DNA of 64,000 bases from positions 57,501 through 121,500 of the forward strand of contig JAXRKP010000530.1 of assembly GCA_037039925.1 (NCBI GenBank). The letters run 5' to 3'. The notes under the pieces are model-generated. The model did no database searches and was not told where the DNA came from. It worked only from the letters and a program-made list of their open reading frames with translations. Source of the DNA: Doris montereyensis (lineage: Eukaryota; Mollusca; Gastropoda; Nudibranchia; Dorididae). The translations under genes and the position numbers were made by a program. Of this stretch, positions 1-12,469 are shown piece after piece; positions within the stretch are counted from its first letter, which is position 1; each line of letters starts with the position of its first letter.

Positions 1-89
1 TTTCTGTTATGTCTAGTGGTGTTAATTTACACATTAATTCCAGCTTCCTTAGATGGAACTGTGTCAAGTCAAATTTATTTTTATTCCAG

Positions 90-203
90 GTTGGTATGGA
101 CCAAATTGTGATCAACAATTCAATCCTTGCAATTCATTCCCTTGCTTCAATAATGGAAATTGTGTCCAGGAAGGTGATGGATACACATGCGTCTGTCTTA
201 TAA
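90..203 (+). CDS. Exon: EGF-like module 1
   Basis: The acceptor TTATTCCAG precedes the exon and the donor is ATAA|GTGAGT, phase 1 to phase 1, 38 codons. It begins with the tail of an upstream EGF (WYGPNC) and then carries NPCNSFPC, NNGNC and YTCVC, which are Cys1 to Cys5 of a new EGF module. Cys6 is supplied by the next exon at 4763 (TSGNNC). The gene must therefore begin upstream of the window. Confidence 0.85.
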   Translation, partial: VGMDQIVINNSILAIHSLASIMEIVSRKVMDTHASVL

Positions 204-2504
204 GTGAGTACTGGTAGAGAGCCAATTGTTTGAAAAGATATGTTAAGCATTCTTTTTTCTATATTGGTTCTTGGTCTTTTTTTTTTGGCAGCTAGAGTAT
301 ATTACAATCTCATATTTTATTATGTTTTTCAATATTGTAGGGACCAATATGAAGTGCACAAAATATCAAATCACAAAGCCTGATTTTAAAAAAATCTATT
401 TCATTCATGTTACACTTCATTATATCAATTGTCAGAACTAGAGTTACCTAAAGCCTTATTGCACACATGTAAAGACTCTGGAACAAGCACTACATCATTT
501 CAAACTCTAATCAGCCCATTCAGTGACCTTGGATTGTTGACTTTACAAGCTTAAGTAAAATTTTAGATCCCACTGTTATGAGCGACAATGGCTTTAAAAG
601 ACGTATGAAGAAAAAGCTTGAACACAAAGGATGAACATCATTTTGTTTGCATTCTCATGTGTGATACAAACACAGGAAGCATTTTAGCTAATCATGATGG
701 AAATCTAAACAAGTCAAAATGTGCCTGTCATCATCACTTTCCAGGTCCCATTATGAACGATATATTTACCGGACAACGTTATGACTAAAATTCTTTAAGA
801 CCTTTTTCACTCGAAGCTTATGTAGAGATGGCGCTTTGCCGGCTTTAGTTGTGTCTGAGCCATCTTTTTAATAACTTTCTTTAATGCTATTCATTCTATA
901 GCGATAAATATCAGTACCAGCTTAATCTAAAATGAAAGATGTTTATTAATACAAGCAACCACCCCTTTCATTTAAAAAAAAAATAAAATTGCCCGCTTGT
1001 GTTGATTTTACAGGCTTTTCTTATGATTATATGGTGGCATCCCTGACTATGACGTTTAAGAGAAAATTGCTGAAATATTTTATTGTTTATGAATTATTAT
1101 TATTTGCTGCCTGGATTTTGGATTTTGACTGTGCGCACATTTTCATGGTTTGAACTAAGCTGTTGGAATCTTGCAATAGTTATGAACAAAGGTCATCATT
1201 GTTATGAATGATATTGCGATCTTTAGAACATGTTTCTTCTTTATAATTTCCTTATTCACCTTTCTGGTGACCTCATTTTAGTTTACTTTAAAGGCTCTAT
1301 ATCTAAACATTTGCTGTTATTTTTTGTCATCATCATAATGAAAGAAGTTTTCTGTAAACTTTAACTTTTATGACATCTTCTGTGTGAGGGAGAGTCTATA
1401 ATGATTTTTTATAGCCTGCAACTCTCATCTTCATCTTATTATATTGTTCTAGACAGGCGGTTAAAAAAAGAAAGGAATACTGAGAAATTCAGTTTTCGTT
1501 CAGCACATTTTGTTCTTAATTGTTATGATAAATTTTTATCTTCAGGTACAACCCTTAACTGAAACATGACATATCTGATTATGCTAAGATACAAAAATTA
1601 AGCCTGTTAATTGATAAACTTTGACTCCAAAAACATGTCATTGTTGAGAACAAAAGTTTCATCATGTTCTGTGTGAGCACCCCATAACTCATTATGAGGA
1701 TTAAATCCAGCTCTTGGATTTAATGTAAGTTAAAGGATTTGAATGGCATATCCATGATAGGTTATTTAAACATCTTTACTCTAAACTAAAATCTATTTTT
1801 GCACATGTCTGTGGCCTCAGATATGCATTTTTTATGCCTTGTATTAAATGAAAATGTATGATGGATCTTTAGTTTGGAACTCTCTTCCCCCACCTCATGT
1901 CAGATTCGCAACTAGCGTTGCTACTTAAAAGAAATATTCAAAGACCCTTTTTTTTCCATGAAATGTTTATTTTAAAATGTCATGATCTTTTAAATATTAT
2001 TATATGTATGATACAAGGACTACTTTAAGAAAGGACACGCGGGGTCTAATTTCTGACTTCACTAGCGAGGCTATTGTTTCGTTCTACCTTTTGGCGAGCT
2101 GTTTATTTTTAGAAACAGCATCACTCCTTCATGGGGCGTAGTAATTCTTACCATCACTTTTAAGCAAAATAAGAGGTAATTAAAGTCAATAGAGTATATC
2201 TATTTAGTTTGAGATATTATTTACATACCGAGTAAAGTATTTGATGATGCAATATTCTATTATTGAGAACATAGTTTGCAAACTATTTTGCTATCGCAAG
2301 CTTACATCGCTGGAACTAGAAGAGTATCGGTTTGTTTTCATTGATTTTAATCGAAGTTTGAGTTGGAAAGTGAAGGAATATTATCACAATATCAGTGATG
2401 TTTCTATTCTAAAGTTAAAACAAATTCATCCTCACATTGTTACTTTTAATAGTTAGATCTAGATCTAGATCTAATTAATGTTGGAAAATCTGTTCTCGTT
2501 TAAA
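204..2504. other. Intron sequence, nothing recognised
   Basis: About 2.3 kb of AT-rich intron follows module 1. I see no coding exon with splice sites and no recognised element. Short polyA/polyT runs occur, and an AGATCT tandem patch lies at about 2455-2475 next to the P-element relic. An open frame at 2241-2456 resembles nothing known. Confidence 0.6.
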
Positions 2505-4300
2505 ATGCCAAATATATGTGGCATTGTGAAGTGGAGTGATGAATCTAACAATAATACGAAGGAGCCACAGTGGAGTGAAGTCAAAGGCGAAATATGACAA
2601 TAAGTGACAACTCGACTAATAAAGACAGAACAAACACGTGACGTTTCGGGTATAATCCTTCGATCAGACAACAAATGAGAAATATCTAGAATCTAGATCT
2701 AAGAATTACCTCAGGCATCACACAATGTGATGCCAGAGTAGGATGACAAAGAAGATGACTATAGATCTAGATCTATTAGCAATTAAAAAAAAGATAAATA
2801 ACGTAAACAACAAAGAGATGTGGCAATGTGAACTATCTAAATGGCTGTGAATAATACGAAGGAGCCACAGTGGAGTGAAGTCAAAGGCGAAATATGACAA
2901 TGAGTGACAACTCCACTAATAAAGACAGAAAAAACATGTGACATTTCAGGTATAACCCTTCGTCAGACAACAAACAATAAATCAGTATACAGTTCTAAAG
3001 CCCAAGGGAAAAGACTGAGGTAGTGCTTAGATCTAGATATTTCTCGTTTGTTGTCTGATGAAGGGTTATACCCGAAACATCACGTGTTTGTTCTGTCTTT
3101 ATTAGTGGAGTTGTCACTTATTGTCATATTTCGCCGATGAATCTAACAAGTGTCCTGTGTTTCGGTTACCCAAAGATGACTGTGAAAAGCAAGCATGGTT
3201 GGATGTGTTACCTCCACGTAAAGACTTTGTTATCGAACCGTCTAAACTTTTCATCTGTGAAAGGCATTGGCCTGAAAATATTAAAATGATAAAGCTACCT
3301 AGAGGCCATACTAGACCGGCATGTGCACCATCTGTTTTTAATGTTCCAACTTCGTGTTTACCAACACCAAAGCCAAAGCCTCGTTGCCCAAAAGTTGAAG
3401 ACCAACAACTTAAATATTTTCTAAAGAAAGACAAGATCAGTTCTTTTTCTAATTTTGCCCCCAAAGAATGACAAAGAAAATATGATAGGCTGATGATATC
3501 TCAATCAGAAGATAAATTTTCATGCGTTCATTACAATGGATTTCAAGCAGAGTTACATTTCAATAATTGTTAATGATAAAACTACATTGAGTTCTCCTTT
3601 AACTCTTTATGCTTTTAAGAAAGGGATTAGTGTACCGTTAGGTAAAATTTTGAATCCAAACAATGGGTTGGCTAGCTACTCCCAATTCTTTGCAGCTGCT
3701 AATTCAGTGTTCAAATATGATCTTAGTGTGACTAGTGTGATTGAAAAAGTGGTAATGATTCTTCAGTCCCATGATCATTCAGGTTTACTGGATGCTGCAA
3801 AATTTTAATTCTATCACAATGCAGTTGCAACTGTTGTGTCACAAAAACTTCTGTGTATCTGATTATTGTTTTGCCCTTGAATCTTTTCCAAATTGTAAGT
3901 GTGCTCAACTTTGTGAATTTGTGGTGCTTCCAAGTACATGAAAGCTACAATCCATTATTTCTGTGACCAGCATTGACCAAGTGTTGGGGACAACATTTTT
4001 AAAAACAATGATGTGCAGAAGAATGTATTTTTGATTATTGACATGGTTAAGATTCGTCCAACAGTGGCTTATTCTGGTGGTGTTTTAAACGGGTTAGCTA
4101 AAAATAACCCTGATCAAAGGCAACCTCTATGCTCTGTCTTATGGTGAAATGCTTACACGGTGGACCTAGTGTCATGGTTTCTGTGACCCCTGTGTATAAA
4201 GTACCAATTTAGTATAGTGAAAGAAGCTGCTACTCTTGTTGAAAACTCCGGTGGGATTGTACATATTGGGGTCTAATACAGTGGTTTCATTGAATTAAGA
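2505..4300 (+). pseudogene. THAP / P-element-like transposase relic
   Basis: The frame opens at ATG 2505 (MPNICGIVKWSDESN), is interrupted by the 2550-3135 insertion, and resumes at 3148 with KCPVF and FRLPKDDCEKQAWLDVLP. CERHW and RPACAPSVFNVP follow, the marks of a THAP zinc-binding DNA-binding domain. The frame stops at 3472. Further on, about 4035-4110 reads IIDMVKIRPTVAYSGG and LNGLAKNNPD, and about 4215-4275 reads KEAATLVENSGGIVHIGV, resembling the RNase-H-like catalytic region of P-element/THAP9-type transposases. Stops and frameshifts show it is dead. It lies in a host-gene intron on the same strand. The THAP call is firm; the P-element call is moderate. Confidence 0.7.
2550..3135. 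mobile_element. Foldback (inverted-repeat) insertion with 12-bp target duplication
   Basis: The 586-bp insert is flanked by GATGAATCTAAC at 2538-2549 and 3136-3147. It holds three copies of a ~90-130 bp monomer (about 2550-2680 and 2849-2976 direct, 3046-3135 inverted), recognisable by GACAACTCCACTAATAAAG and GGTATAACCCTTCG. The second and third copies form inverted arms of about 90 bp. A 9-bp-arm palindrome (GGCATCACA...TGTGATGCC) lies at 2714-2734 and AGATCT patches fill the spacers. The same monomer recurs at 17848-18014, 38236 and 59165. The mechanism is unknown; it could be a MITE or foldback element. Confidence 0.7.
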
Positions 4301-4599
4301 TTTTATTTTTGCTGAAATGCCATTGTTAACCATAATCCTATCATATGTTTTAATGAAGTATATAGTCCCAGAAATTATGATTAATTTAAATCAGCTATGC
4401 ATTTTGTGTTCAATACACTCTCGCCTCTGCTAACGAAGTCAGAAATTAGACCCTGCATGTCCTTTCTTACAGTAGTCCTTGGTATTATCAATCCCTTATA
4501 CAAATGTATTTTACTTGTTTGTATAGCCAATTGTTTTATAGCTTTTTATGATCAGTAATACCTATGACATTCTTAATGTTGTTTTGGGTGATTGTGGTA

Positions 4600-4658
4600 T
4601 GTTCGTGTATGTGATTGTAAAGTGCCTTGAGACTGGTATAAGCGCTATATAAATAAAC

Positions 4659-4711
<53 letters not shown>

Positions 4712-4715
4712 CATT
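4600..4715 (+). repeat. SINE/LINE-type 3' tail with (TTA)n
   Basis: The text AGTGCCTTGAGACTGGTATA followed by AGCGCTATATAAATAAAC and about 15 copies of TTA is the common 3' end of invertebrate SINE/LINE elements. It stops about 45 bp before the acceptor of the exon at 4763. A garbled second copy occurs at about 7860-7960. Confidence 0.6.
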
Positions 4716-4762
4716 ATTATAAGCAATCTTATACAGCTTTTCTTTATTATTAAACCATTCAG

Positions 4763-4891
4763 ATACTTCTGGAAACAACTGTGAGACGATTGTTACCTCA
4801 TGCGCTGAAAACACTTGTAAAAATAATGGAATGTGTGAAAATTTGCCTCAAGGATTTAAATGCCATTGTCTATCTGGATTCACCGACCTGA
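4763..4891 (+). CDS. Exon: EGF-like module 2 (Cys1-Cys5)
   Basis: The acceptor is CATTCAG|AT and the donor CTGA|GTAATA is weak; phase 1 to 1, 43 codons. TSGNNC closes module 1, then SCAENTC, NNGMC and FKCHC give Cys1 to Cys5 of module 2, ending GFTDL. Cys6 should come from the exon at 5470. A degraded copy of this exon sits in the mosaic at about 7985-8110. Confidence 0.8.
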   Translation: MLLETTVRRLLPHALKTLVKIMECVKICLKDLNAIVYLDSPT

Positions 4892-5469
4892 GTAATATAT
4901 TATTGATAAGGGATGATTATATGCTAAATGACTTCTTCTTTTTTTATGCAACGAAGTGACATCTTAAAATATTGTGTGAACCATTTCCTCATTATAGTAA
5001 AATCATTGAATAAATTCACAGGAAGAGTCTTTTGTGAATGATTGAGAAATCAGTTGTTCACATCTTAAACTCCCTTTTCCAGTGGTTGCATTTTATTTTA
5101 TGTTTATTTATTTATTTATTTATTTTGTCAATTTGAAGACTGAAGAAAATCCTCATTAGATTGTTTCTTTTCAACCTAGAACTTTAAACTCATAACTAAA
5201 TGAATTGTTCGTCAGGAAAATGTTTTAAAACTCTTTTAACAAAATTGTGTCTGTCTTTATGTAAAAGTTCACAGTTCACTTGAGTTTCTGGCAACTCTTG
5301 AAGAGGATTAGCCTGCTATGATTTATGAAATTTGACTTTATGCAACTGTATCAACAAATGTTTCTTAAATCATCATTATGGAATATCGTTTTCTTCTTTC
5401 TTTACCACATGTGTCTATTTTCCAGCTCAATGTTAATTGCAATTGATTTTCTTATTGTTTTCCTTTCAG

Positions 5470-5593
5470 CTGTTCCCAATCTGAGGATATCTGCTTATCA
5501 AACTCATGCATGAATGGTTTATGTGTTCGCATGGGTCTGTAAGGTACTTTAAGTGTCATCGTTACACAGGTCGATTTTGTGATGAAAGTGAAG
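5470..5593 (+). pseudogene. Exon: EGF-like module 3, damaged
   Basis: It has a good acceptor (CTTTCAG|C) and donor (GAAG|GTAGAC). Its translated parts, CSQSEDICLSNSC and MNGLCVRMG, then YFKCHRYTGRFC, are clearly EGF but fall in two frames. Both the entry frame and the switch near 5540 are explained by one missing base each (124 nt where 126 would keep phase). In addition the Cys5 position reads Arg (KCHR rather than KCHC), a TGT-to-CGT type change that an indel error cannot explain. Either this exon is decaying or it is a poorly sequenced divergent exon. Confidence 0.65.
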
Positions 5594-5699
5594 GTAGACA
5601 CTGAACCGTATTTTTTTCTGTTTTTTGTCTATTAATGCTTAGATCTCAAAATATGTTTGAACTCTTTTACCTTGCCTTTCTAGCTGTTTCCTAAATTGT

Positions 5700-5893
5700 A
5701 AGTTAAGTAAAGGAAAGCCTGAGACAGGTTTTACTTCCAAGCTAGTTCTTATACTCATTTGCACCTGGGTCAAGTGAGGAAATGCATGTCACGGGTCTTT
5801 CCCAAGGAACAATGCCAGACCTAGCTTTGCTAGGACTTGAACCCGGGACCTCATGATCCCAAGTTTTAGCCCCTTGGCCACGGACTCCTAAGT
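5700..5893 (-). mobile_element. tRNA-derived SINE, family 1
   Basis: Read on the minus strand, a tRNA-like head (ATCATGAGGTCCCGGGTTCA, B-box-like) is followed by the family body with CACCTGGGTC, GAAAGAC and AAAACCTG-type segments. The same order recurs at 13832-14345, 16370, 17040, 28770, 44896, 50862 and 55843. This copy lacks the 3' part of the family. Confidence 0.7.
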
Positions 5894-7079
5894 AATGGTA
5901 CTACAGCAAAATCTCACCATTTTGAAATTTGACAAAATATAATAACTTTAATATTTCTTGCTTGAGAGCAAAACATTCATCCTGCTGGACAACAAGTATG
6001 TAGAGATAATTTGTCACTGAAAACTCTGAAATTCTTGCTCATGCTTAAAGAAAAACAGAACGAAAATCAAAACTTCATCCAAATTCTTCAACTTCTGATG
6101 GCCTGAACAGGATATCAGATGAGGACCAGAAAGTAAGCAATCTATATGATCCTTGATTTGGAGATTACATTAAGTCTATATAATAAAAAAAAACAGCAGT
6201 CTTTTTATGGTTTTAAATAAAAGATTAGTTCTTTTAAGGTTTGAGGCCCAGAGAGCCAGAGTTTTCCTAGCTTCTGAAGCATTAAGCAGATTTAGGGATC
6301 CAAGAGCGTGGTGGTCTGTCACAGGCTTTATCTGCTACCTTCTTTCAAATGTGTGTGTGTATATGTGTGTGTATTTGTGTGGTGAGGAAGGCAAATATGT
6401 TAGTAACAACTGGCTTTGCACAGGACTCTTATGTGGCCTGGAGAAACTAAAAGAACTCAAAATTCATGCTTTTATGACCTCAAATCTTGGCGAATACCAA
6501 ATCCCCAATGCCACTAGACAAATGTGTGTTAACTTAAAAATACTCAAGTCACATTATATTCAAGCACTCACATCACATAGGACGAGTGATATACATATGA
6601 GATATGTGACTTTCATGAAGGAAGAACGCTATACATTAAAGGTGCATGTTAGGGACAGCATGACCAGCGAAGATTAGGATGGACGTAATCATTTTTTCAA
6701 ACATCAACAAAATTCAGTTGGCCTATGTGTATAGTTACAGTGTTGTCAAGCATTCCGCAAAATGGGGGACAGTCCCATTTTATCAGCGCCTGTCCCACAT
6801 ACGCCTGTCCCGCAAACTGGACTTTCTCAACTGTTCAACTTTAGCAAAAAAAACACACTGCCATTGCCATTGCCATACATTATTATAACAATACACTGTA
6901 GTTAACGCTACCAGCATAATATCTGTAGTACTGTTATTACTAATTACCATGTGAACTTAAAGTAAAAAGAAGCTTGGCCTTATTGTAAACAGACGGCACC
7001 CTCGTTCACCTTTTTGCCTGTGAGAGAGAGAGAGGAGAGTTTCTTGATTCCATGCTTTGACACAAACACTTCATTATTT
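5894..7079. other. Intron sequence, no supported gene
   Basis: A 156-codon open frame at 6207-6677 has no recognisable domain, and its composition (GT-rich at 6345-6385) looks non-coding. A GAGA patch lies at about 7022-7038. Pieces of 6440-6490 reappear at about 9895-9940 inside the mosaic, so this interval is part of the duplicated source. Confidence 0.5.
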
Positions 7080-7550
7080 TCCAAAATTGTAAGTGTGCTC
7101 AACTTCGTGAATTTGTCTCTCTCTTCTCAAGTCTCTCTACAACTCTTATTTCTGTGACCAGCATTGACCAAGTGTTGGGGTCTTCGTCACAACATTTTTA
7201 AAACAGCGATGTGCAGAAGAATACTCTCTCTCTCTCTCTATTGACATCTCTTAAGATTCTCTCCAACAGTGGCTTTCTTTCTGGGCTTCTGTTCAACGGG
7301 TTAGCTAAAATGCCCTCCCTGATCTGTCTGCCTCTCTATCTCTCTCTCTCTCCCCTTATATCTGAAATCTTACTCTCGGACCTAGTGTCATGGTTTCTCT
7401 GACCCTGTGTCTCTCTCTCTAATTGTATAGTCTCTCTCTCTGCTCTCTCTCTCTTCTCTCTCTCCTCTCTCTTCTCTATCGCTCTCTAATACAGTGGTTC
7501 TCTGAATTAAGATTTTACGTTTTTGCTGAAATGCTATTGTTAACCAGCTG

Positions 7551-7581
<31 letters not shown>

Positions 7582-9300
7582 AGTCCTAGAAATTCTCTCT
7601 CTCTCTATTAAATCAACTAATACAAAAATTATGTGTTCAATAATCAACATCATGATTAATGCAGACACATGTGAAATTAGACCCTTGGCGTCCTTTCTTT
7701 TAGTCTTTCCTTACATATCCTTGGTATTATCAATCCCTTAATTACTTTTTTTAAGAATTGATATTTAGCTTTTATGATCAGTAATAGTACATGACATTCT
7801 TAATATTGTTTTGGGTGGTCTGTAATTTCGTGTATGTGATTGGAGCAATTCACAATCTTCACCTCAGCCTTGAGACTGGTATTCACATATAAATAAACTC
7901 TTGCTTATTATTATTAGGGCTTGAATTATTATTATGATTATTATTAAAATTATCATTATTATAAGCAAGTAAGAAAGTAAAGTTCCAGATACTTCTGAAA
8001 CATTACTGTGAGCACATAATGCTGGTCGCGCTGAAACACTCTAAAAATAATTTTTTTTGCTTTTAAGGGTTTTTGATTTAGTATATACATGAGTAACTCT
8101 GGAAATATAGTAATATATTATTGAAAAAGGATGATTATATGCTAAATGAAACTTTTTTTATGCATCTTGAGATTTTGACCCAATTTTCAAAAATCCATTT
8201 CCTCTCTTAGTTATTGAATAAATTCACAGGAAACATATGAGAAATCGTTTTTTCCATTAAATCCCTTTTCCAGTGGTTGATTTATTTTATGTTTATTTAT
8301 TTTTAGATCGATTTTGTCAATTTGAAGACTGAAGAAAATGAATTTTTGATTGCATTTTTTCAACCTAGAAAAAATGGCACTTTAATTTGTTTTTTAAACA
8401 GTTCTCAAAAAGTCAACCAGATATATTTTTTCACTTGGAGTTTCAACCGATGTCATTCTATTAACATTGACTCTTGAAGAGGAATCTATGATTTATGAAA
8501 TATTATACAACCGGATCAACAAATGTAAATGACGGAGGAGATAGTTTAGTGTGAAAAAACTCTCTCTGTGTCTATTTTCCATTCAATGTTAATTGAAAAA
8601 TTCTTTTTAAAGAAATGAAAAGAAAATAACTTATCAAGCAATGGTTTAGGATGGGTTGCCCTCCTTTGTAGCAGTGTCATACCGGTTACACAGGTCGATT
8701 TCATTCTATCTACTCGACAGTCTCTGGGATTGTGATTAATGTAAAAGAGAATTTTAAACTAGTTTTTGTTTAAATGTGCTAAAATTGTTTGAAAAACAGT
8801 CGTCAAATTTCCTCCCCCCCCAGACCAGTTGTTTTTTTCCTTCCTCTAGGAATACTTGAGACAGGTTTTACGATCGGCTCTTATACTCATTTCCAGCTAA
8901 ATAAGGCAAAGAACTGTGTTGCCTCACAATTACAATGCTCTCAGACCTAGCTTGTTAGGACTTGACCCGACCTCATGATCCCAAGTCCAATTTTCCTAGC
9001 CAGTGTTAGGGCAATTTACGTCAAAATTTTGACTAATAACTTTAATACCTACTTCTTGAGAGCAAATATTCATCCTTGCTGCGTCTCTTCTCTCGACAAA
9101 AAGTATATTTGCTACTAGGGAATATTTTTTTTGCTTAAATAAAACAGATAAATGAAAACTTCATCCAAATTATGCAAAGAATAGAATCTTCCGCCTGTCA
9201 CCATGATAACATTATGAGGTCCAGAAATTCACTGCAATCTATAGCGATCCTTGATTGGAGATTACATTAAGTCCCAAAGTGTATGCTATTTAAAGGGAAA
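7080..9300 (+). repeat. Mosaic second copy of 3890-6180 interleaved with other sequences
   Basis: From 7080 the text follows 3890-6180 in order: the relic RNase-H region, the (TTA)n tail, exon 4763, exon 5470 and the SINE. Blocks of about 10-50 bp are replaced by CTCTCT runs (mostly before 7620) or by pieces of the ~1-kb repeat found intact at 48284. At 8040-8280, for example, source 4830-5090 and repeat 12788-13020 alternate phrase by phrase. Copied exons are destroyed. I see no biological mechanism that works at this grain; a consensus built from unrelated reads would look like this. Confidence 0.75.
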
Positions 9301-12300
9301 AATAAAATCCGTCGTCTATCTTCTCCATCTAATGGCCCTCTCGTTTATTCTCGTCTATATCTTCTCTTCTATCGATGTCCTTCTTTCAATCTTAGTACTC
9401 GAGTTCATCGGGTTCTCTTTCGGCCTCCTCCTCTTCTATCCTAGGTCTACATCTCGTCTTACCCTAACCAATCCGTCTGTCTATCTTCTTCTCTTTCGCC
9501 TTCATCTCGGTTGACCTGTTCAGTTCTTGTCTCAATTCATCGTATCATTTATCTCTCTTATCGTCTCTCTGTGGGCTGTCATCGCGTCTGCGGACTCTGA
9601 CTTCTTTTCCTCTTTCGTTACTTCTCCTTCCTCTCTGGCGTCTCTTCGCCAGTCGTTTTTCTCTCACATTCTTTCTTGTCTCTTCTTCTCTTCTTACTCC
9701 GACCTTGCTTTCTTTCGGACCATCACTCTGTCGTCTTAGTTTCTCTCTGCTCCTTTCTTTCTTTCTTCCTGTCTCTGCCTCTTTCTCTCGCTGAACCTCT
9801 CTCGTTTCTCTCTTCTCTTCCTCTCTCTTCTTCCTTCTTTCTTTCTTCTCTCTGCGGTCATAACTCAATACAGAGTGTCAGTCTGTTGGCCAGGTTTTAA
9901 GAACCTAAAATTGATGCTTTTATGATTTGAAGTTCCTTTATACTCTAATGCCATGTCTTCTTCCTCTTCTTGTCCTCCTCTCACCCCGGTACCACAGTCT
10001 TCCTCTCCCTCCGTCTCTCTCTTTCTTCTTTTTCTTTCTTCCTCTCTTCTTCTTTTTTCTCTCTTTAATATTCAACTCACCTCTCTCCGCTCTCTCCTTC
10101 TTTCTCGTTCTTCTCGGCACTCTCCCCGATCTGTTCTCAATGTCCGTTCTTCCCCGACTTCTGTCTTCTCTTTCTCAACTCGCCCAGATCGTCACTCTCT
10201 CTCATGATCTTCTCTCTTCTTCTTCGTTCGCTCTTCATCTTTCTTCACTTCGTCTACGTCGCTCATTCTTCTCCATTTCAGTCTCTTTTTCTCTTCTAGC
10301 TCGCTACTTCTTCTCTCTCTCGTTTCTCGCGCTCCCTGTCTCATGCGAACTGTCGTCACTCTCTCTCTCACTCAGTCTCGCTCCCACTCGACCTCTCCTT
10401 GCTTTTCCGTGCATGACTCCCTCGTTTTCGATCGTTAAGAATCTTCATCGAACTCAAGTCTCATCACTTGGGCATCTCCGCTCAACGCTCATCATCATCA
10501 TCTCGTCTCTTCTACACAATCCCGCTCTTTCTCTCTCTCACTCCCTCTTTCCAGCCAATCGCTTACTCTTTCGATCGACTTCTTCTTTCTTCTTATCTCA
10601 GGAGCTCCAATCCCGACTCTCTCCACGCATACCTCACACATCTCTCCTCCCTCTGTCTGTTTCTTTCTCTTTTTCTGTCATCTATCTCTCTCTCTCGTTG
10701 TATCTCTTCTCTTCATCCACTCCCGTCTCTCTTCGCTCTCTCAAACCATCTCCATAACCTCTCTCTCCAAAACATCAACTCACTCTCCCTCTCTCTTCCT
10801 CGTAATCCACGTCCTTCTCTGTCCTCCTCTCTATTCTCTCCTGCTCCTCTCTCTATCCTCTACCGTCATAAATCTCCGACCTTCCCATCTTGTGCAGATT
10901 CTGCTGTAACTACTCTCTCCTTCGTCCTTCATCGTCTCGGGCCAGGACTCTTCGGAACGTCAGTCTAAGGTCGGTACTCTCATCTTTCTCAGCCCCAAAG
11001 CTTCGGTCGTTCTGACGTACTAATAATCGCTCGTCACGATCTCTCGCTTCAACCTTCTCTCTACTCGCTCTTCATCATCTCTATACATATCTGACTCATT
11101 CAGAATCTCATCTCAAATCAGTCTCTCTCTCACAAGCGAATAGCATAATCAAAAAATCAAAATCGATAAGCGAAACTCATACTCCTCTTCTCAGCTCCAT
11201 CGCAATCTCTCCTCTCATGTCTCATTCTCTCTTCTCATTCATCTTTTCCCCCCTCACATCTCTTCTCTCGATCTACAATCTCGCATTTCTTCTCTCATCG
11301 ATCTTTCTTCCTCCCTGTCGCTCCTCTCCGTCTCGTCATCTCCTCTCCTTAACCCTCTCCTCTCTCACATCATAATGCTCGCAAATCTCGTCTCAAACTA
11401 TCTCAGACTTCATCATCTCATCAACTTCGCTCAATTCTGACTTAAAAATAACCTCTCTCTCCAAATCTCTCATCACCAATCATCACTCAACTCGCATCGC
11501 ATCTCTCCCTAATTCAATCTCATCTATCTCGTCCTCTCCCTTTCTCTCTCTTAATCCTCCGTATCGTCCTCTTGTCTATCACCATCAACCCTCATCTCTC
11601 ACTCTCCTCCTCTCGATCTCTGGAGTCTTTCTTCTCTTCCCATCACTCGCTTCAAAAGTCTCCGTCTCCTCTTCTCAACTTCACTTCTCGAATCTTCTCG
11701 GTGCTCAGACTCGCCTTCATGTCTAGTCAATCGCTGCTCATCAAATCTCTGAAGCTCAAGCAAGTCCTATCTCTCTCATCTCTATCTTAATAGTTTGTAC
11801 ACATCGCATTTAACTCGTCTCTCGTCACTCCTCATCATCTACTCAAAACCTCTCCGCCCTCAATCTATAAAACCTCTCTCATTCATTCACCTCTTCGGCT
11901 CGACCGCCTCAATAATTCAACCTCACAGAATCTCATCTCTCGCGCACTCTCTCATGCTGGTCTCTCTACCTCTTATCATCACGAGCTCTCCTCTCACCCA
12001 CTGTCCCTAGTATGGTCTTCTTAGATTCTTCTCTTCTCGTCTCTCTCTCCACTTAATCTCATCACCTCATCAAATTACAGCTATCCTCGCGCTCTCACCT
12101 CTCTTCTCATCATCAACATCTCTCTTCCTCGGCTCTCGCCGGTCGTCTCTCTCTACTCTCGTCTTTCTCCTCTCCATCCCTCCCTCTCTCTCTCGGTCCT
12201 CTCCTCTACCACAAATCGTCTTCTCCACTCAAGCGATCGTCCTACCTCTCCCTCTACCTACTCCCTCCCAAACACTCTCTTCTCCCCATCATCCTCCTCG

Positions 12301-12460
12301 GATCTCCACTGTTCTCTCTCTATACTGCCTCTCTCACCCACTCCTCCACGTCTTCTCGTTCTAAGGACATCACGTCTCTCTCTCTTCACTCTCTCTCTTC
12401 TCCTCTCTCTCTCTCACTCATCTCTCTCTCTTATCTAGTCTCTTATCTCTCTCTCGCACA
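9300..12460 (+). repeat. About 3.1 kb of irregular CT-rich sequence
   Basis: The + strand is dominated by C and T with TCTC words throughout, broken by irregular substitutions. Long open frames in it are serine/leucine-rich (for example 9927-10757, 276 codons), which is what stop-poor pyrimidine sequence gives, and they have no domain. It looks like a long CT microsatellite read with many errors, or a heavily mutated pyrimidine tract. No gene is supported. Confidence 0.7.
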
Positions 12461-12469
12461 CAAATAATA

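Noticed and set aside
3114..3464. Antisense 116-codon open frame
   Set aside because: Mirror image of the THAP domain on the plus strand, which carries the recognisable motifs.
6207..6677. 156-codon open frame
   Set aside because: No recognisable domain, contains a GT-rich patch, and pieces of the same text occur in the non-coding mosaic.
7985..8720. Duplicated EGF exons
   Set aside because: Text related to exons 4763 and 5470 is present but interrupted by foreign blocks; no intact splice sites or EGF frame remain.
9927..10757. 276-codon open frame rich in Ser and Leu
   Set aside because: It lies in pyrimidine-rich low-complexity sequence where stops are rare; no domain, and it overlaps other open frames of the same composition.
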